DNA of 64,000 nt from Camellia lanceoleosa (lineage: Eukaryota > Streptophyta > Magnoliopsida > Ericales > Theaceae): the NCBI GenBank assembly GCA_025200525.1, contig CM045759.1, forward strand, positions 6,324,001 to 6,388,000. The letters are read 5' to 3'. The position numbers were made by a program, and so were the translations under genes. The notes under the pieces were generated by a model, which saw only the letters and a list, made by a program, of their open reading frames with translations, was not told the origin of the DNA and searched no databases. Below, piece by piece: positions 43,348 through 55,066 of this stretch (its first letter is position 1; each line of letters begins with the position of its first letter).

Positions 43348-44379
43348 TTAACATAAACACCTCGATATACCTGATTGTATCCTCAATAACTGGTTTAAAG
43401 AAAACCCTCTGCATTCCCATTTCAATGATGCCCAAAACAAAATGCGAAACTTAATTGAATCCAACAGCTCCTCCCAATTCGTTTGGATGTTCTCAAAGAC
43501 ACACTGATTTCTCAACCTCCAAATCGACCACATGACAGTGTAAGGGATAATCTCCCATACTATTTTTCTTTTCCTTCTAAATTTCCAACTCATCCACCAT
43601 TCAAGCAAAATAGACACTGAACCAGGAACCACCCATGATTGCCCCCACCAGTACAAAACTACGGTCCAGATCCTCCACACTTTCTTGCACCAGATTAAGA
43701 CATGTTCCAAAGTTTCATTTTCAATGCCACAAAATCTGCACTGCCCATCATTATGGTTGTCAAGAATCCCCAATCTAGCAAGCCTATCCGAGGATTTAAC
43801 TCTACCCCTCCACACCAAGCATCCAAAGAACTTCACTGATGGTTGCGCTCCATTCCTCCAAATCAATTTTGGTACTTCCATATTAGGACCCATATCAGCA
43901 ACAATACAATCATACATTGATGCCACTGTATAAACACTGCAGTTATTAGCCTTCCATCCAATTGTATCATCCTCCCTCTGATTGAGCTCCGCAACCCCCA
44001 TTAAGAAGTTGTTTAGAGAAACGACTTGTTCTTCCTCCCAAGCCATCAATGGTCTTCGAAACTCCACCTTCCATTCATATCTATCTCTGACAGAAACCAA
44101 AAAGGCTGCAACTCTACCTTCCTTATTAGAATTGATCTGGTACAATCTTGGGAAAACATTTCGTAATACAATTCCCTCTCTTAACCACTCATCGCTCCAA
44201 AACTGCATCTTATTTCCTCTGCCAAGGCTAAACTTGATATTATTCAAGAAAGTAGCAAAAGCTTCAGGCCATCGAACACTTACCAATGAGATGTCTGACC
44301 AGACACTAGAAACATTGCGAGATTGGGCTGGTAACCAGCATCTCGCATCAATTTTGTGAACATCGCAAATAACGTTTTT
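43348..44379 (-). pseudogene. LINE ORF2 C-terminus with zf-RVT domain
   Basis: Same frame as the RT part upstream, parted from it only by TGA at 44380 where TGG (Trp) is likely. Contains WPEAFATFLNNIKFSLGRG, then the zf-RVT module (PSVKFFGCLVWRGRVKSSDR, CRFCGIENETLEHVLIWC) with its Cys-x2-Cys and His-x5-Cys spacing. It ends at 43348. Typical end of plant L1 ORF2. Confidence 0.88.
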
Positions 44380-45172
44380 TCATAGACAATCTTTCTCTGC
44401 TGCAAATCTCCACCACCATTTTAATAACAGTGCGATGTTCATAACTCTAATCTTCCTAACCCCAAGGCCTCCTGCCTTTGTACTTTTAGAAACTTCATCC
44501 CATTTTACCATATGCATCTTTTTTCCATGATCATTGTCCCCCCAAAGAAATGCACTCTGAATTTTTGTAATCTCCTTTGCCACTGCCACTAGAATCTGAA
44601 AGATTGACATAAAGTCAATTGGCAAGGCGCATAGTATTGATTTAATCAGTGTTAGTTGCCCCCCAAAAGAGAGTAACCTTTTCTTCCATGATGCCAATTT
44701 CAACTTAACTCTGTCCACTACTGATTGCCATGTCCTCTTCAATCTTGAATTAGCACCTAAAGGTAGTCCCAAAAATTTCATTGAAATCTTCTGCACTTTG
44801 CATCTAAGAGATGCTGCAAATTCATTCAACAACGTATCATCAATACCCACTCCTCCTACCAAACTTTTATGAAAGTTCACCTTCAACCTTGATATAAGCT
44901 CAAAGCATCTCAAGATTCTTCTAACATTAACTACTTCAACCCACTCTGCTTGACAGAAAATGATTGTATCATCGACGAAATGCAAATGTGTCAAACAAAT
45001 GGTTTCAAGTTGAACTCCTTTCAACAGTCCCAGCTGTGTGGCCCTAATAAACATAACGTTCAAAATCTCGGCTCCAATGATAAAAAGAAAAGGAGATAGC
45101 GGGTCCCCTTGCCTTAACCCTTTTTGCAGATTGAAAGAATCTGACGGAGATCCATTAACTAGTATAGACAAA
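44380..45172 (-). pseudogene. LINE reverse transcriptase, partial
   Basis: Begins inside the RT domain at about VSLSILVNGSPSD. It contains LRQGDPLSPFLFIIGAEILN, the active site LHFVDDTIIF, FHKSLVGGVGI, MKFLGLPLG, WKKRLLSFGGQLTLIKS and VKWDEVSKSTKAGGLGVRK. The endonuclease and N-terminal RT are missing through 5' truncation. The ATG-led frame to 45261 runs past the element into antisense of an ankyrin fragment. Confidence 0.9.
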
Positions 45173-45285
45173 GAGACTGGCAAGAAGCCAAAAGAATCAT
45201 TGATGGAGATGGAGATGCACTCACAGCCAAGATCACCCAAGACAAGGAGATTGCACTCCACGTGGCAGTTACAACAGGTGTCGTA
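45172..45285 (+). pseudogene. Ankyrin-repeat exon fragment
   Basis: On the plus strand, 45175 onward reads DWQEAKRIIDGDGDALTAK then ITQDKEIALHVAVTTG. This is the start of the ankyrin region of plant ACD6/ITN1-type membrane ankyrin proteins (pattern DW..AK..., DAL(T/S)A(K/R)IT, ...ALHVA). It is cut at 45172 by the LINE 5' end. On the other side it may end at an exon border (ACAACAG/GTGTCG) before AT-rich DNA. About 35 codons, so certainly a fragment. Confidence 0.65.
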
Positions 45286-46168
45286 AAATTATATGCAAGT
45301 TTTATCATAAAAAAATAATTAATAGATGACTCTTGCAATGCACGAGTTAACTTTTTTAAAATATTAATTTTAATTTAAAAATATTTATTTTAATAATCTT
45401 AATCCTATCATTATATAAAATTATTACTTGCATATTTAAATATAATAAAGGATAAAGTATTAATAAATCTTAAAATGTGATCTTATGAACTATTTAGTTT
45501 TTTCTTTTTTCTTATGAATCCAAAGGTTCCATTAAAGTAGAAATTATACAAAAGGATAGTCACTTACACGTTTAGGTTTAATTTTTGAGGAATAAAAGTG
45601 GGTTTCTTCAAATGTGAAATTACACATTTGGACAATCCGTACTATAGAGGTTTTGAATTTTCTCTAATTTTGAAACAAATCTCGTAACACACTAATAACG
45701 TAACGCATAAAAAACTCCTTAGTGTACTTTTTCCAAACGTAACTTCGAACTTTTCCTAAACGTAACAACTTAACACTGCAAACTTTTCTCAAACGTAACA
45801 CTTCAATATAACATACTTCAATGTAACACATAAAAAAAACTCCTTAGCGTACTTTTCCTAAATGTAACACTTCAATCAATGTAATCTAAAATGTAACACT
45901 TCAATGTAACATACATAAAAATACTAAAAAACTACCTAATGTACTTTGTCTAAATGTAACACTTACAATTTGAAATTATACATTTATCCAAAGCTTACTA
46001 AGGAATTTTTATACTCCTTTTGAAATGGTTTGAGGAATCTCACACCCTTTTGGAATGGTTTGAAAAATCTCACATTTTTTTTTAGAATGTTATATTGGAA
46101 TATTACGTTTGAAAAAAGTACACTATGGAATTGTTATGTGTGTTACATTGGAGGGTTACACTAAATAG

Positions 46169-46214
<46 letters not shown>

Positions 46215-46764
46215 GCATTCGAGTGTTATGTTTAGAAAAAAATATAATAAGAATTTTTTTTAGGGTGTTACATTGAAGTGTTACATTTGAGTGTTATATA
46301 TTGAAATTATATATTTGCTCAAAACTTATTAAAGAGTTTTTGTACTCCTTTTGAAATATTTGAAAAATCCCACATCCTTTTGGAATGTTTAAAGAATCCC
46401 ATATTTCAAGTCATTCCAAATAAAAAAGATTCCCATATAAAAATTCATTCCAAATTTGATTCTTATAGGTTCTGTATCATACCTTTCTAGCACAAAAGAA
46501 GGTGAAAAAAAAAAAAAAAAGAAAAGAAGAAAACATAATAGAAATAATTGTATAACTATAAATTCAATTTCAAAATAATATATTAAATCTACCTTTCCAA
46601 AATCAATGAGACTAATTGGTTTATAAAAAAACTCTTGGGACTAATCGGATCACCAATCTTCAATATGGATTTATAGATAAATTTCCTATAATAAATTTAG
46701 CTAAATTATTTGTTTATTTTGATAATTTTAGTTCTATTGTGTTGTAAAAGTGTAATAATTATAT
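45286..46764. repeat. AT-rich foldback-like repeat region
   Basis: No gene. Phrases such as CTTCAATGTAACACATAAAA, CTCCTTAGCGTACTTTTTCC and AACGTAACACTTC recur several times between 45670 and 45960. They return inverted at about 46090-46170 and 46260-46300 (AAAAAAGTACACTATGG, TGTGTGTTACATTGGAG). A run of 43 T lies between (46171-46213). CACACCCTTTTGGAATGGTTTG and related phrases are also repeated (46020-46440). This suggests a foldback or large MITE-like element; the ends are not clear. Confidence 0.5.
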
Positions 46765-48179
46765 TGTAACACCTCAAAATAAATAACAATAGAAATGCTA
46801 CAATTGATAACTTCTGTTCATTATATCTTTGACCATTACAAAAGATGACATATGCAATATATATTCACCAATCCTAAATTCTAAATGTATAGCATATGAC
46901 ATGGTTACAAGTGTAAAAAGAGGAATAAATTCAAGTAATGAAATGCCTTAATGACTACACCTTTCCAAGACAAATACTTGGTTACAACAAAATAAGTTTA
47001 AACAAAAATACAAGTAAAGCCCCGGGCTTAAACAAAAATAATCACATCAAGAAACCAAAAATGAAGTCTTAAGCTCAAAGTCTGCCCAAGCTACGTCCTT
47101 GGTGGAGGCATATCATCAAAACTTGAAAGTTATTTTTCACATAGGTTGAGCCACAACCCAGTAAAAATATTCTAACACAGTATATGAATCTTAGCAAAAT
47201 TACAAGGTAAATGCACATGCATGTCATTTGTCAAATATTTCTTGTTTTCCATCTCAAAACAATGCAATGTCAGATTACAATTCAATTCATGAAAATTTTC
47301 ATTTTATAACATAAAACAAGACAATGGATACAACACACTGGGAATCTCTAGGTACGTGTCTGCTAGAAGGCTATAAAGCACTATCAAGGCCATTTTACTG
47401 GTACTAACCGGAAGGATCGACATCTAACCGCGCGGGTTTCTAGACTTTCACGAAGGACACACAAGTCAACATAATAAAACCACAACCACGCCCCCTAACT
47501 AGATTCACCACGATAGTTGTCAAAAACCAATACATTAATGTTTAATATGAAATGATACTCAATGCACAATACATGAGAAATTAGTTTCAATTCAATCTAA
47601 TCCTCATGTAACATCTACAACAATTAAGACTATCCTCCACCGATAGCCCAAAATAGTTATTTCTATTCAAAAGATAATTTCCAATTAAAAGATACAATTT
47701 CATTAATTACAAAGGGAATGATATTACATATCCAACTCCACCATCATCATCAACATATACATCATTCCAATTTTATAATACCCAACATCATTTCTCATTT
47801 CCCTTCACAATTCCAAATATTCAAAATCTACGACAAATCTCCTTTATTTTACAAAATCAATTTCAAGAAGAAATATCCACCATTATAACATATTGCATTC
47901 ATAAATACATCCCATAACCATTTTCAAGAATCCATTTGGAAAGCCCCTATTTTGATTTCAAATCCAAAATCTAGGTTTTTCCCAAAATGTCCCAAATCAT
48001 AGATTTTGGATAATGACACTTTGAAAAACTAACTTCCTAACTTGTTTCAAATACAACCAAAACTCCTAATGCCAAACTCAACAAACAACAAGATGGAAAT
48101 GAGCTGAATAACAGTGAAATATGTGGGTTCTCGGATCCCGAAGCATAGATGGGGTCGAGTTTAAACTAGAACCATTATA
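46765..48179 (-). repeat. 3' LTR of element 4 (no palindrome array)
   Basis: Plus strand starts TGTAACACCTC (element 1: TGTAACGCCCTC) and ends ACCATTATA before ATCTCTACCTTAAGGAATTT (compare CGCTATA/ACCTTCCCCCC in element 1). 1,415 bp. The ~300-bp CGCTCGAGCG array of element 1 has no counterpart here. A (TA)n run lies at 48337-48355, just inside the element. Confidence 0.82.
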
Positions 48180-48399
48180 ATCTCTACCTTAAGGAATTTC
48201 GTCCCCAAAATTTAGAATCAACAACATAAATTGAAATAAAGCCAATCATATAGCATCTAGGCCTGTAACAAGGATACACCGGGTTGTTTAACATCAACTA
48301 TTACCACTCAATTCTCCAAAACATGTAGAATGTTTATATATATATATATATATATTGCAACATACATAGAGGTTTCAACAAAAGTCTCAAATTTCAATA

Positions 48400-49958
48400 A
48401 ATAGGTTCGAATACTTCTCACGGACTTCTGCATCACATTTCCAAGTCGTTTCCTTAACCCCGTGATGTCACCACATCACCTTAACCAATGGAATAGTCTT
48501 GCCTCGCAAGACTTGGTCTCATGAGTCTAAAACTCATGCCAGTTGCTCCTCATACGAGGCATCCTCTTCTACCTCTAATTCGGCCCAATATAACACGTGT
48601 GAAGGATTTGGCTCGTATTTCTAGAGCATACAAATATGAAACATGTCATGAACCCCGAAAAATTAGGGTGACCAGGCCAAATGATAATCCACTTCCTTGA
48701 TCCACTCTAGAATCTCAAAAGGCCTAATAAATCTAGGAGACAACTTCTCGCTCTTCCTAAACCTCATTAAACCCTGTCTCGGTGATATCTTCAGGAAAAC
48801 GTGATCTTTTATCTCAAAAGGCAAAGGTCTCCTTCTACAGTCGGCATAGCTCTTCTGACAACTCTGAGCCGAAGCCAACCTCTTATGGATAAGTGCAACC
48901 TTCTCAGTTGTTTACTGGACTACGCACGTCAATCACCTCGGCCCAACACACTGAGAATCTACATGGTCGGCCATACAAGGCCTGAAATGGCGCCATACCA
49001 ATACTCGTCCGAAAGCTGTTATTATAGGCAAACTCCACTAAAGGTAAATACCTCTCCTAAGACCCCTTAAAATCAAGAACACAATCCCGAAGCATATCCT
49101 CTAAGATATGAATGGTTCACTAGGATTGTCCATCAGTCTAAGGATGATAGGCAATACTAAACATCAATCTAATGCCTGAGGCATTCCCTATGAAGTCGAA
49201 CTATGTCCCTAACATAAAGGTCGACAAGACAATCTACCGAGTCACCAGTGCGCATAGGTACAAAATGTGCTGACATAGTTAACCGGTTGACTATCACCCA
49301 CATGACATCATTACCCCGTTGAGTCCTCGGAAGACCCACAACAAAGTCTATCGTGACATGCTCCCACTTCCATTCGACAATAGGTATGGGTTATAACAAA
49401 CCCGTTGGTTGTTGATGTTTAGCCTTCACTTGCTGGCATGTAAGATACCTCGAAACAAACAAGACTACGTCTCTCTTCATCCTCCTCCATCAAAACTGGC
49501 GGCTAAGGTCATGGTATATCTTCGTGCCTCTTGGGTGTACCGCAAGGTGTGAATGGTGGAACTCTCGGAGTGCCTTATCTCTACAATATTTCGGCATGAA
49601 AAGACAGTTTAGATACCTCACAGTCAAGTCAGAATACACATTTAAGCCCTTTTCTACTTTCCCACTAGATATCTTTCCTCAGATAACCTCTACCTCATGA
49701 TAATCCCGCTGTTCTTTTATATCTCGGTTCGCTAATGTAGGTTGTGCAACAACAGTAAACAAAATGGCCGACTCAATGGAATCACTAAGATGCAAGTTAA
49801 ACTTACCAATAGCACCCAACATCTCCCATTCCTGGATGGCAATATTAGCTACACTGCTTACAGATTTCCTACTCAATGCGTCGGCCACTACATTGGCCTA
49901 TCTCAGATAATAGTGCAATTCGAAATCGTAATCCTCCATAAATTCCATCTACCTTCTC
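48400..49958 (-). pseudogene. Element 4 integrase and chromodomain remnants
   Basis: Broken frames. 48878-48663 holds the region before the GPY/F segment (QKSYADCRRRPLPFEIKDHV, FIRPFEILEWIKE). 49888-49679 holds [17 protein letters not shown], the RNase H end, and QPTLANRDIKE. Between them single motifs of the integrase core can be followed with many stops (HVTIDF-like, TNGFV). The stretch 48420-48600 matches the chromodomain end of element 1. Confidence 0.75.
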
Positions 49959-51414
49959 TATCTCAAATTCAAATCTTTCTGTGAAAATAGATACTTCAAA
50001 CTCTTGTAATTAGAGAACACCTTGAACCTCTTACCATATAAGTAGTGCCTCCAGATCTTTAAGGCATAAATCACTGCTGTTAGTTCTAGGTCATGAATAG
50101 GATAGTTTTTCTCATAAGTTTTCAACTGCCTTGAACTGTAGGTTACCACATTCCCCTCTTGCATCAACACACAACCCAAACCTTCCTGTGACGTATCACA
50201 ACAAACTGAATAGCCCAAACTCCTCTCCAGAATAATCAATATTGAAGCAGTGGTAAGTCTAACCTTAAGCTCTTAGAACGACTTTTCATAAGTCTCACTC
50301 CACACAAACTTCACCCCCCTTCCTCGTCAATCTAGTCAATAGTGAGGCCAATCTAGAGAAATCTTTCACAAAACGTCGGTAATACCCAGCTAAGCCGAAG
50401 AAACTCTGGATCTCAAAGGTATTTTTAGGTTGTTCCTAATCTTGCACAGTCTCTATCTTAAAAGAGTCTACTGTTACCTGTTCCCCAGATGCCACATAGC
50501 CTAAGAACTTAACTTCTTTCAACCAGAACTCACACTTCCCGAACTTAGCATATAAATGGTGGGCTTTAAGAAACTCAAGTACAACCTGCAAGTGTTCCTC
50601 GTGTTCCTCCTCAGAGGGTGAGTAGATCAAGATGTCATCAACAAAGATAACCACAAAATGATCTAAGAACTCATGAAAAATTCGATTCATTAAATCCATA
50701 AATGAAGTTGATGCATTAGTTAGCCCAAAAGGCATCACTAAGAACTCATAGTGGCCATACTGCATAGGGAATGTCGTTTTCTGAATATCCTCCTCCTTCA
50801 CCCTTAACTAATGATAACCCGATCTCAAATCAATTTTAGGAAAGCAATAAGACCCCTTCAATTAGTCAAACAAATCATCTATACGAGGTAGTGCGTACTT
50901 GCTCTTAACAGTTACCTGGTTCCCCTTCCAGTAATCTATATATAGGCACAAAGTGTCAGCATTCTTCTTACCAAAGAGAGCCAGTGCTTCCCAAGGCGAT
51001 GTACTAGGGCGAATGATGCCCTTATCTAAAAGCTCTTGGAGTTGAATCTTCAACTCACGTAACTCAGTGGGTGCAAATCTATACGGTGCCATGGAAATTG
51101 ATACCGTGCTAGGCACTAAATCAATGGAGAACTCGATCTCTCGGTGAGGTGGAAAACTAGAAAGATCCTAGGGAAAGACATCCCGGGTATTCACAAACTA
51201 CCCTCGGCAATACAACTCGTAGCACATCACTCTCACGACCCAGGAGTGTTGCAAGAAGACAATTAAGCTCGCCCCTTCCAATGACAAGACTTTATCAGCT
51301 TGGTCCCCCAAAAAATGAAAATAGTAACCACTTGAGGTGCACACTGTAACTCTCTAACGATAACAATCTACAACAACACAGTACGAGGATAACCAATCGT
51401 ACCCAAAATGTCAC
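49959..51414 (-). pseudogene. Element 4 RT, RNase H and protease end
   Basis: 50239-49958: RNase H ([57 protein letters not shown]). 50801-50436: RT palm with the intact [19 protein letters not shown]. 51116-50862: RT fingers ([39 protein letters not shown]). Beyond 51120 the frame is lost, but protease-end-like sequence reaches the breakpoint at 51414. Confidence 0.82.
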
Positions 51415-52437
51415 GACCCAAACCTATCCCTATAGGTTTAGCATCGTAACCGGCCAGTAATCCCTGGGGTTACCAAAGGCCTCTAAATAGAATAATATAT
51501 AAATAGGGGCTGCGGAAGCAAGTACACTAGACATACATAGTCCATAGAGCTGTGCAGACATACATGGGACAGGAAATTTTCAAAACAAACTTATATATAT
51601 ATACATATACAGATGTGGCGTCGAAAATACATCAGTCTTACATCACCCAAGCCACTTATACAAAACGTTCAAACGTGTTCGGACCAGACATAAGCATTTA
51701 GAAGGTACAAAAGTCCACGAGAGGCATGATGGCTGGCTGACACCAAAACTCGCTAGGCAGCAACTTAGGCCTGGTCACGTGCTTGCTTACCTACATACAT
51801 ACAAATAAATAGTGAGTGGAAACCTAGTGAATAACAACAAGGTAAAGGGTTTTAATGAATGATGTCCATCACAGAGTTAGAAATCAGAGTTTATATCAAA
51901 AACATATGCTTATTGGAAACAGAGTCTTATGCATATTCAGATTTCAAATCAGAATTGGATTTAGATACATGTTCTTATTCATATTCATATTTTGCATAAG
52001 ATCATACGTGGTACACCCATTAGCTATCATATCAACTTGGTCCTGAGACCCATATGTATTGTCGGTACCGACAACCATAAAGGTCCATATCTTGCGCTCA
52101 AGTAGCCATCGTATTGTTACCCCCAAGCAAGGGCCACGTGAATATAAGCCACAGTATGGTTACCCCTGGACGAGGGCCACGTGCATATTGGCCACGGTAT
52201 TGTTACCCCCAGGCGAGGGCCACGTGAACTAAGGATGCCACGAATACATTTTAGAAAAATGGATATTCATTCATAATTCATAAAATAGCATTTCAAAAAA
52301 CAGATTGTATCGTATTAGTTAAAAAAAATACTTGTAATTAAACATAGCTTTACATAGTTATTACTCACAACTTACAGATGGCTCCAAGTAGACGAGTATA
52401 GTAGGTAATTCACTTAACTCGTGGCACGTGACCTACA
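51415..52437 (-). mobile_element. Partial Gypsy LTR, inverted
   Basis: Plus strand starts TGTCACGACCCAAACC, the reverse complement of the LTR end of the solo LTR/element 2/3 group (ATTACTGGCCGGTTACG, CCTATAGG, GGTCGTGACA). About 1 kb of the 3' part of the LTR is present; the rest is cut where a CACTA-like end starts (52438). Conserved signals in element sense: donor GTGAGTAA (52368-52361), acceptor TGTATGTAG (AG at 51792-51791). The G-box repeats lie between them. Confidence 0.85.
52098..52226. repeat. 43-bp tandem repeat with G-boxes, 3 units
   Basis: Three units of exactly 43 bp, each ending in GAGGGCCACGTG (CACGTG at 52135, 52178 and 52221). CACGTG is the G-box bound by plant bHLH and bZIP factors; whether it acts here is unknown. 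A fourth CACGTG is at 52425. Confidence 0.9.
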
Positions 52438-53110
52438 CGCTACAAGAATTTTCACTTTTGGCAACTAAATTTTTAGTCGCCAAAAGTCAATTTTTAGTCG
52501 CCGAAGGGCTTTAGCGACTAAATTTTTTGGTCACAAAATAGTAGCCGAAGACTAGTCGGGAAAGCTAATTGGCAACTAAAATTATTTTAGTCGCCAAATG
52601 TATTCATTTGCCGACTAAATATTTAGTCGCCAAAATGTTGGACATTAAATTAAATTAGACCCTTTTCGGCGACCAAACTTTTAGTCGCCTAAATCCCCAC
52701 CTTTTTAGCTACTAAAACTTTAGTCGGCAAAGAGTTCTTTTTTGGCTACTAAAAATTTAGTAGCCGAAAGTCCCCATCTTTGGCTACTAAATGTTTAGTC
52801 GGCAAAGAGTTCCTCTTTTGGCTATTAAATATTTGGTCGCCTAAAGTTCTACATTTTTAGCTACTAAAATTTTAGTCGGCAAAAGTGTGTTTATAATTTA
52901 ATTTTTTGTTTTTAGCTACGAAATATTTTAATCGCCAAATGTTTGATTTTCATTTGACTACTAAAGTTTTAGTCGCCAAATGTCTATTTTTTTTTTTTTG
53001 GCTACAAAACTTTTAGTCGCTAAATGTCTTTTTTTTTTTTTTTGGCTACAAAACTTTTAGTCGCCAAATGTCTTTTCCCAATTTATTTTTAGTCGCCAAA
53101 AACATGATAG
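52438..53110. mobile_element. CACTA (En/Spm)-like end with subterminal repeats
   Basis: Begins CGCTACAAGAATTTTCAC, close to the CACTACAAGAAAA terminus of plant CACTA transposons. About 25 copies of a motif such as TTTAGTCGCCAAA follow in both orientations, as in the subterminal transposase-binding region. No transposase and no second terminus are found, so it is a fragment or non-autonomous piece. The opposite end may have been lost before or by the hAT insertion just downstream. Confidence 0.7.
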
Positions 53111-53137
53111 TATGTTTTATCGTGAAATTATAATTTC

Positions 53138-53687
53138 TAGGGCTGTTCAAAAATCCGTTCAAACCGGTAATCTGGACCGAACCAGACCGAATCGTACAGT
53201 TTGGTTTGGTTCTATTAAGAATTAGTTCGGTTTCGGATTAAGAAATATGAGAACCGTAAAAACGGCTCGGTTAACGGATTTTATGAAAAAACCGCGGTTC
53301 GAACTAAACCGAACTAAATTTTAAAAGATATATATATATATAATATCAAGTTTTATTTTTATTAATTGGTTTTTTATAATTTTAATGATATTAGGATGGT
53401 ATAGATATGTAATATTAAGTAATGTCTTCATATTATTAGTTTTTATCATGAGTTAAATGTAATTAGTTTGAGAAATTATTTTGCTAATATTAACAATTTA
53501 TTCTTGTAAATAGAAATTTTTGGAACCATAAACCAAACCGAAACCGAACCGTTTTTTCGGTTTGGTTCTGGTCCAGTTTTACAAGTGTAACGGTCTGGTC
53601 TGGTTCTCAAAATCACAGAACCGTTAGGATCAGTTCGGTTCTTGGATTTTCTCATAACCGAACCAATCCGGACCATGTACACCCCTA
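53138..53687. mobile_element. hAT-type MITE, 550 bp
   Basis: Ends TAGGGCTGT...ACACCCCTA form imperfect terminal inverted repeats, and both sides carry the perfect 8-bp duplication ATAATTTC (53130-53137 and 53688-53695). The outer ~150 bp on both sides are rich in CCGAACCAGACCG and CGGTTTGGTTCTG-type inverted phrases; the middle is AT-rich. No transposase. The 8-bp duplication and TAGGG end point to the hAT superfamily. Confidence 0.9.
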
Positions 53688-53695
53688 ATAATTTC

Positions 53696-54715
53696 TCCAC
53701 AACCTATCTATATACAATGCAACCTGTAATATGTATAAAAACAAAATGATACATACTATCAATCATTCCACAATCTGTATCCATATACCAAAAATAAATA
53801 ACATTAAATATCAAAGTTCATACAAATCAACTATTGTCCAAACTAAAATAATAATTCTATACAAAATATATCATACAAAAATCAAAGCCCTCCGTATACA
53901 AAAAAAATGCATTTCCTACCAAGCGAAATTACCATTTGGCAGAGTACAAATTACCATCGTAATTTGTACCACAACAAAATGTGATATATGTACCACAACA
54001 AAAGTTTTCTATGGACCACGACAAAACATTCTATATGTACGCCGACAAATGGTATATATGTACCACGACAGAAGGTGATCTATGTACCACGACAGTCATT
54101 ATATGTTGATTGCCAAAAGTTTTCTGTATCAATAATAATGAACTACACAAAAGCTGAGGACGACAAAAGTAATATATTAGTTCTACACAAAAGTGAAAAT
54201 TCTTCTCCATGCACCAATATGGATTATCCAAAAGTCTACGCAACAAAGCCATCTACAAAGAAAAACAAAAAACAAAACATTAGAATTGGTTACAAAATAT
54301 CAATTCAGTCAGCCATATGGAACATGTTCTGACATGCATTTAAGGTAAAACAATCGAGAAATGTCTTCTTGGAAATAAAAGAAAGTATATATATATGTAT
54401 CATGCAATATTTATTCCAACCAACTGCACAAACAATGTAATATGTAATTTCTTCGTCCTATAAATATATGAAGGTAATTATTAGAATATGTAGATGTTAT
54501 TTTAATAAAGTTATTGCTTTTTTAACCAAGTGTTGCAAGTTTTTCAACTAAGTGTAAGGCGTATTCGAGGGCTGTTATGAATTTTTGCTCTAGGAAAGCC
54601 CTTTTTCGAGTAAGTTTAGGGCGTATTCGGCTCTAACTCCCAACCTACGGGTCCGAATTACGTTTCGTCAGATCTCACAAGTCCTATTTGTCATGGCAAA
54701 GCTATTCGTGTGAGC
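53696..54715. other. AT-rich DNA with a short tandem repeat
   Basis: No gene. 53963-54105 has about six units of 23-24 bp like TGTACCACGACAAAATGTGATA (starts near 53966, 53990, 54013, 54037, 54060, 54084). The open frames here are translations of this repeat. Near 54550-54660 two GGGCGTATTCG phrases occur. Confidence 0.6.
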
Positions 54716-54720
54716 CACAC
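54716..54720. repeat. Putative target-site duplication CACAC, left copy
   Basis: Five bases directly before the left LTR of element 3. The right copy would lie beyond the window, so this is by position only. Confidence 0.4.
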
Positions 54721-55066
54721 TGTGATAACCTTGGTCCGTATTATGCTAATTAATCTTAATTGTGATTGTGATTATCTGTTTGATATGATTTTGAGTGCCA
54801 TTTATATGAATATATGTGGTTTTGAATTTCTATCTGTTCAGCGTAGGAAAATCTGTTTGATTTAACTGCTCTAGAATTTAATTGAAGGACTTATCGGCCA
54901 CAGAAACTGAAATTGACTACGCCATTGTGATTGGCGTAATTTTTAGAGCCTACGGTGAAATTTAATTGAAAATTAATCAAAAATTGATTCTGATCAAATT
55001 AAATAGAATAAATTGATGAAATGGTGCTTAATTAATTAGTGTTAATGGAATTTGATTAAGACAGGC

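Larger units (their letters stand above)
42280..45172 (-). mobile_element. L1-type LINE, 5'-truncated
   Basis: Non-LTR retrotransposon on the minus strand. It starts within the RT domain (~45172), runs through RT and a zf-RVT domain (44280-43348), a ~1-kb 3' region with a TPS gene fragment, and ends with AATAAAG plus an A13 tail (plus-strand T run 42280-42292). 5' truncation is normal for target-primed insertion. No clear target duplication is seen. Confidence 0.85.
46765..51414 (-). mobile_element. Ty3/Gypsy element 4, degraded relative of element 1
   Basis: Left (3') LTR 46765-48179, then pol remnants in reverse order: integrase/chromodomain, RNase H, RT, protease end. It is cut at 51415 by an inverted LTR of another family, so gag and the 5' LTR are missing. 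Its pol and LTR sequences match element 1 ([12 protein letters not shown] in RT; LTR phrases CAAGCTACGTCCTTGG and AAGACTATCCTCCACCGATA), but with many more stops, so it is older. Confidence 0.88.

Noticed and set aside
43019..43435. Hydrophobic minus-strand frame (138 residues) and plus-strand frames 43685-44359, 45038-45286
   Set aside because: Shadows of the LINE ORF2 and its 3' region; no domain, and the overlapping RT/zf-RVT frame explains the openness. The ankyrin signal at 45175-45276 is in a different plus frame.
53476..53700. Minus-strand 74-residue frame rich in RTDPNGS
   Set aside because: Lies within the hAT-type MITE arm; a translation of CCGAACC repeats.
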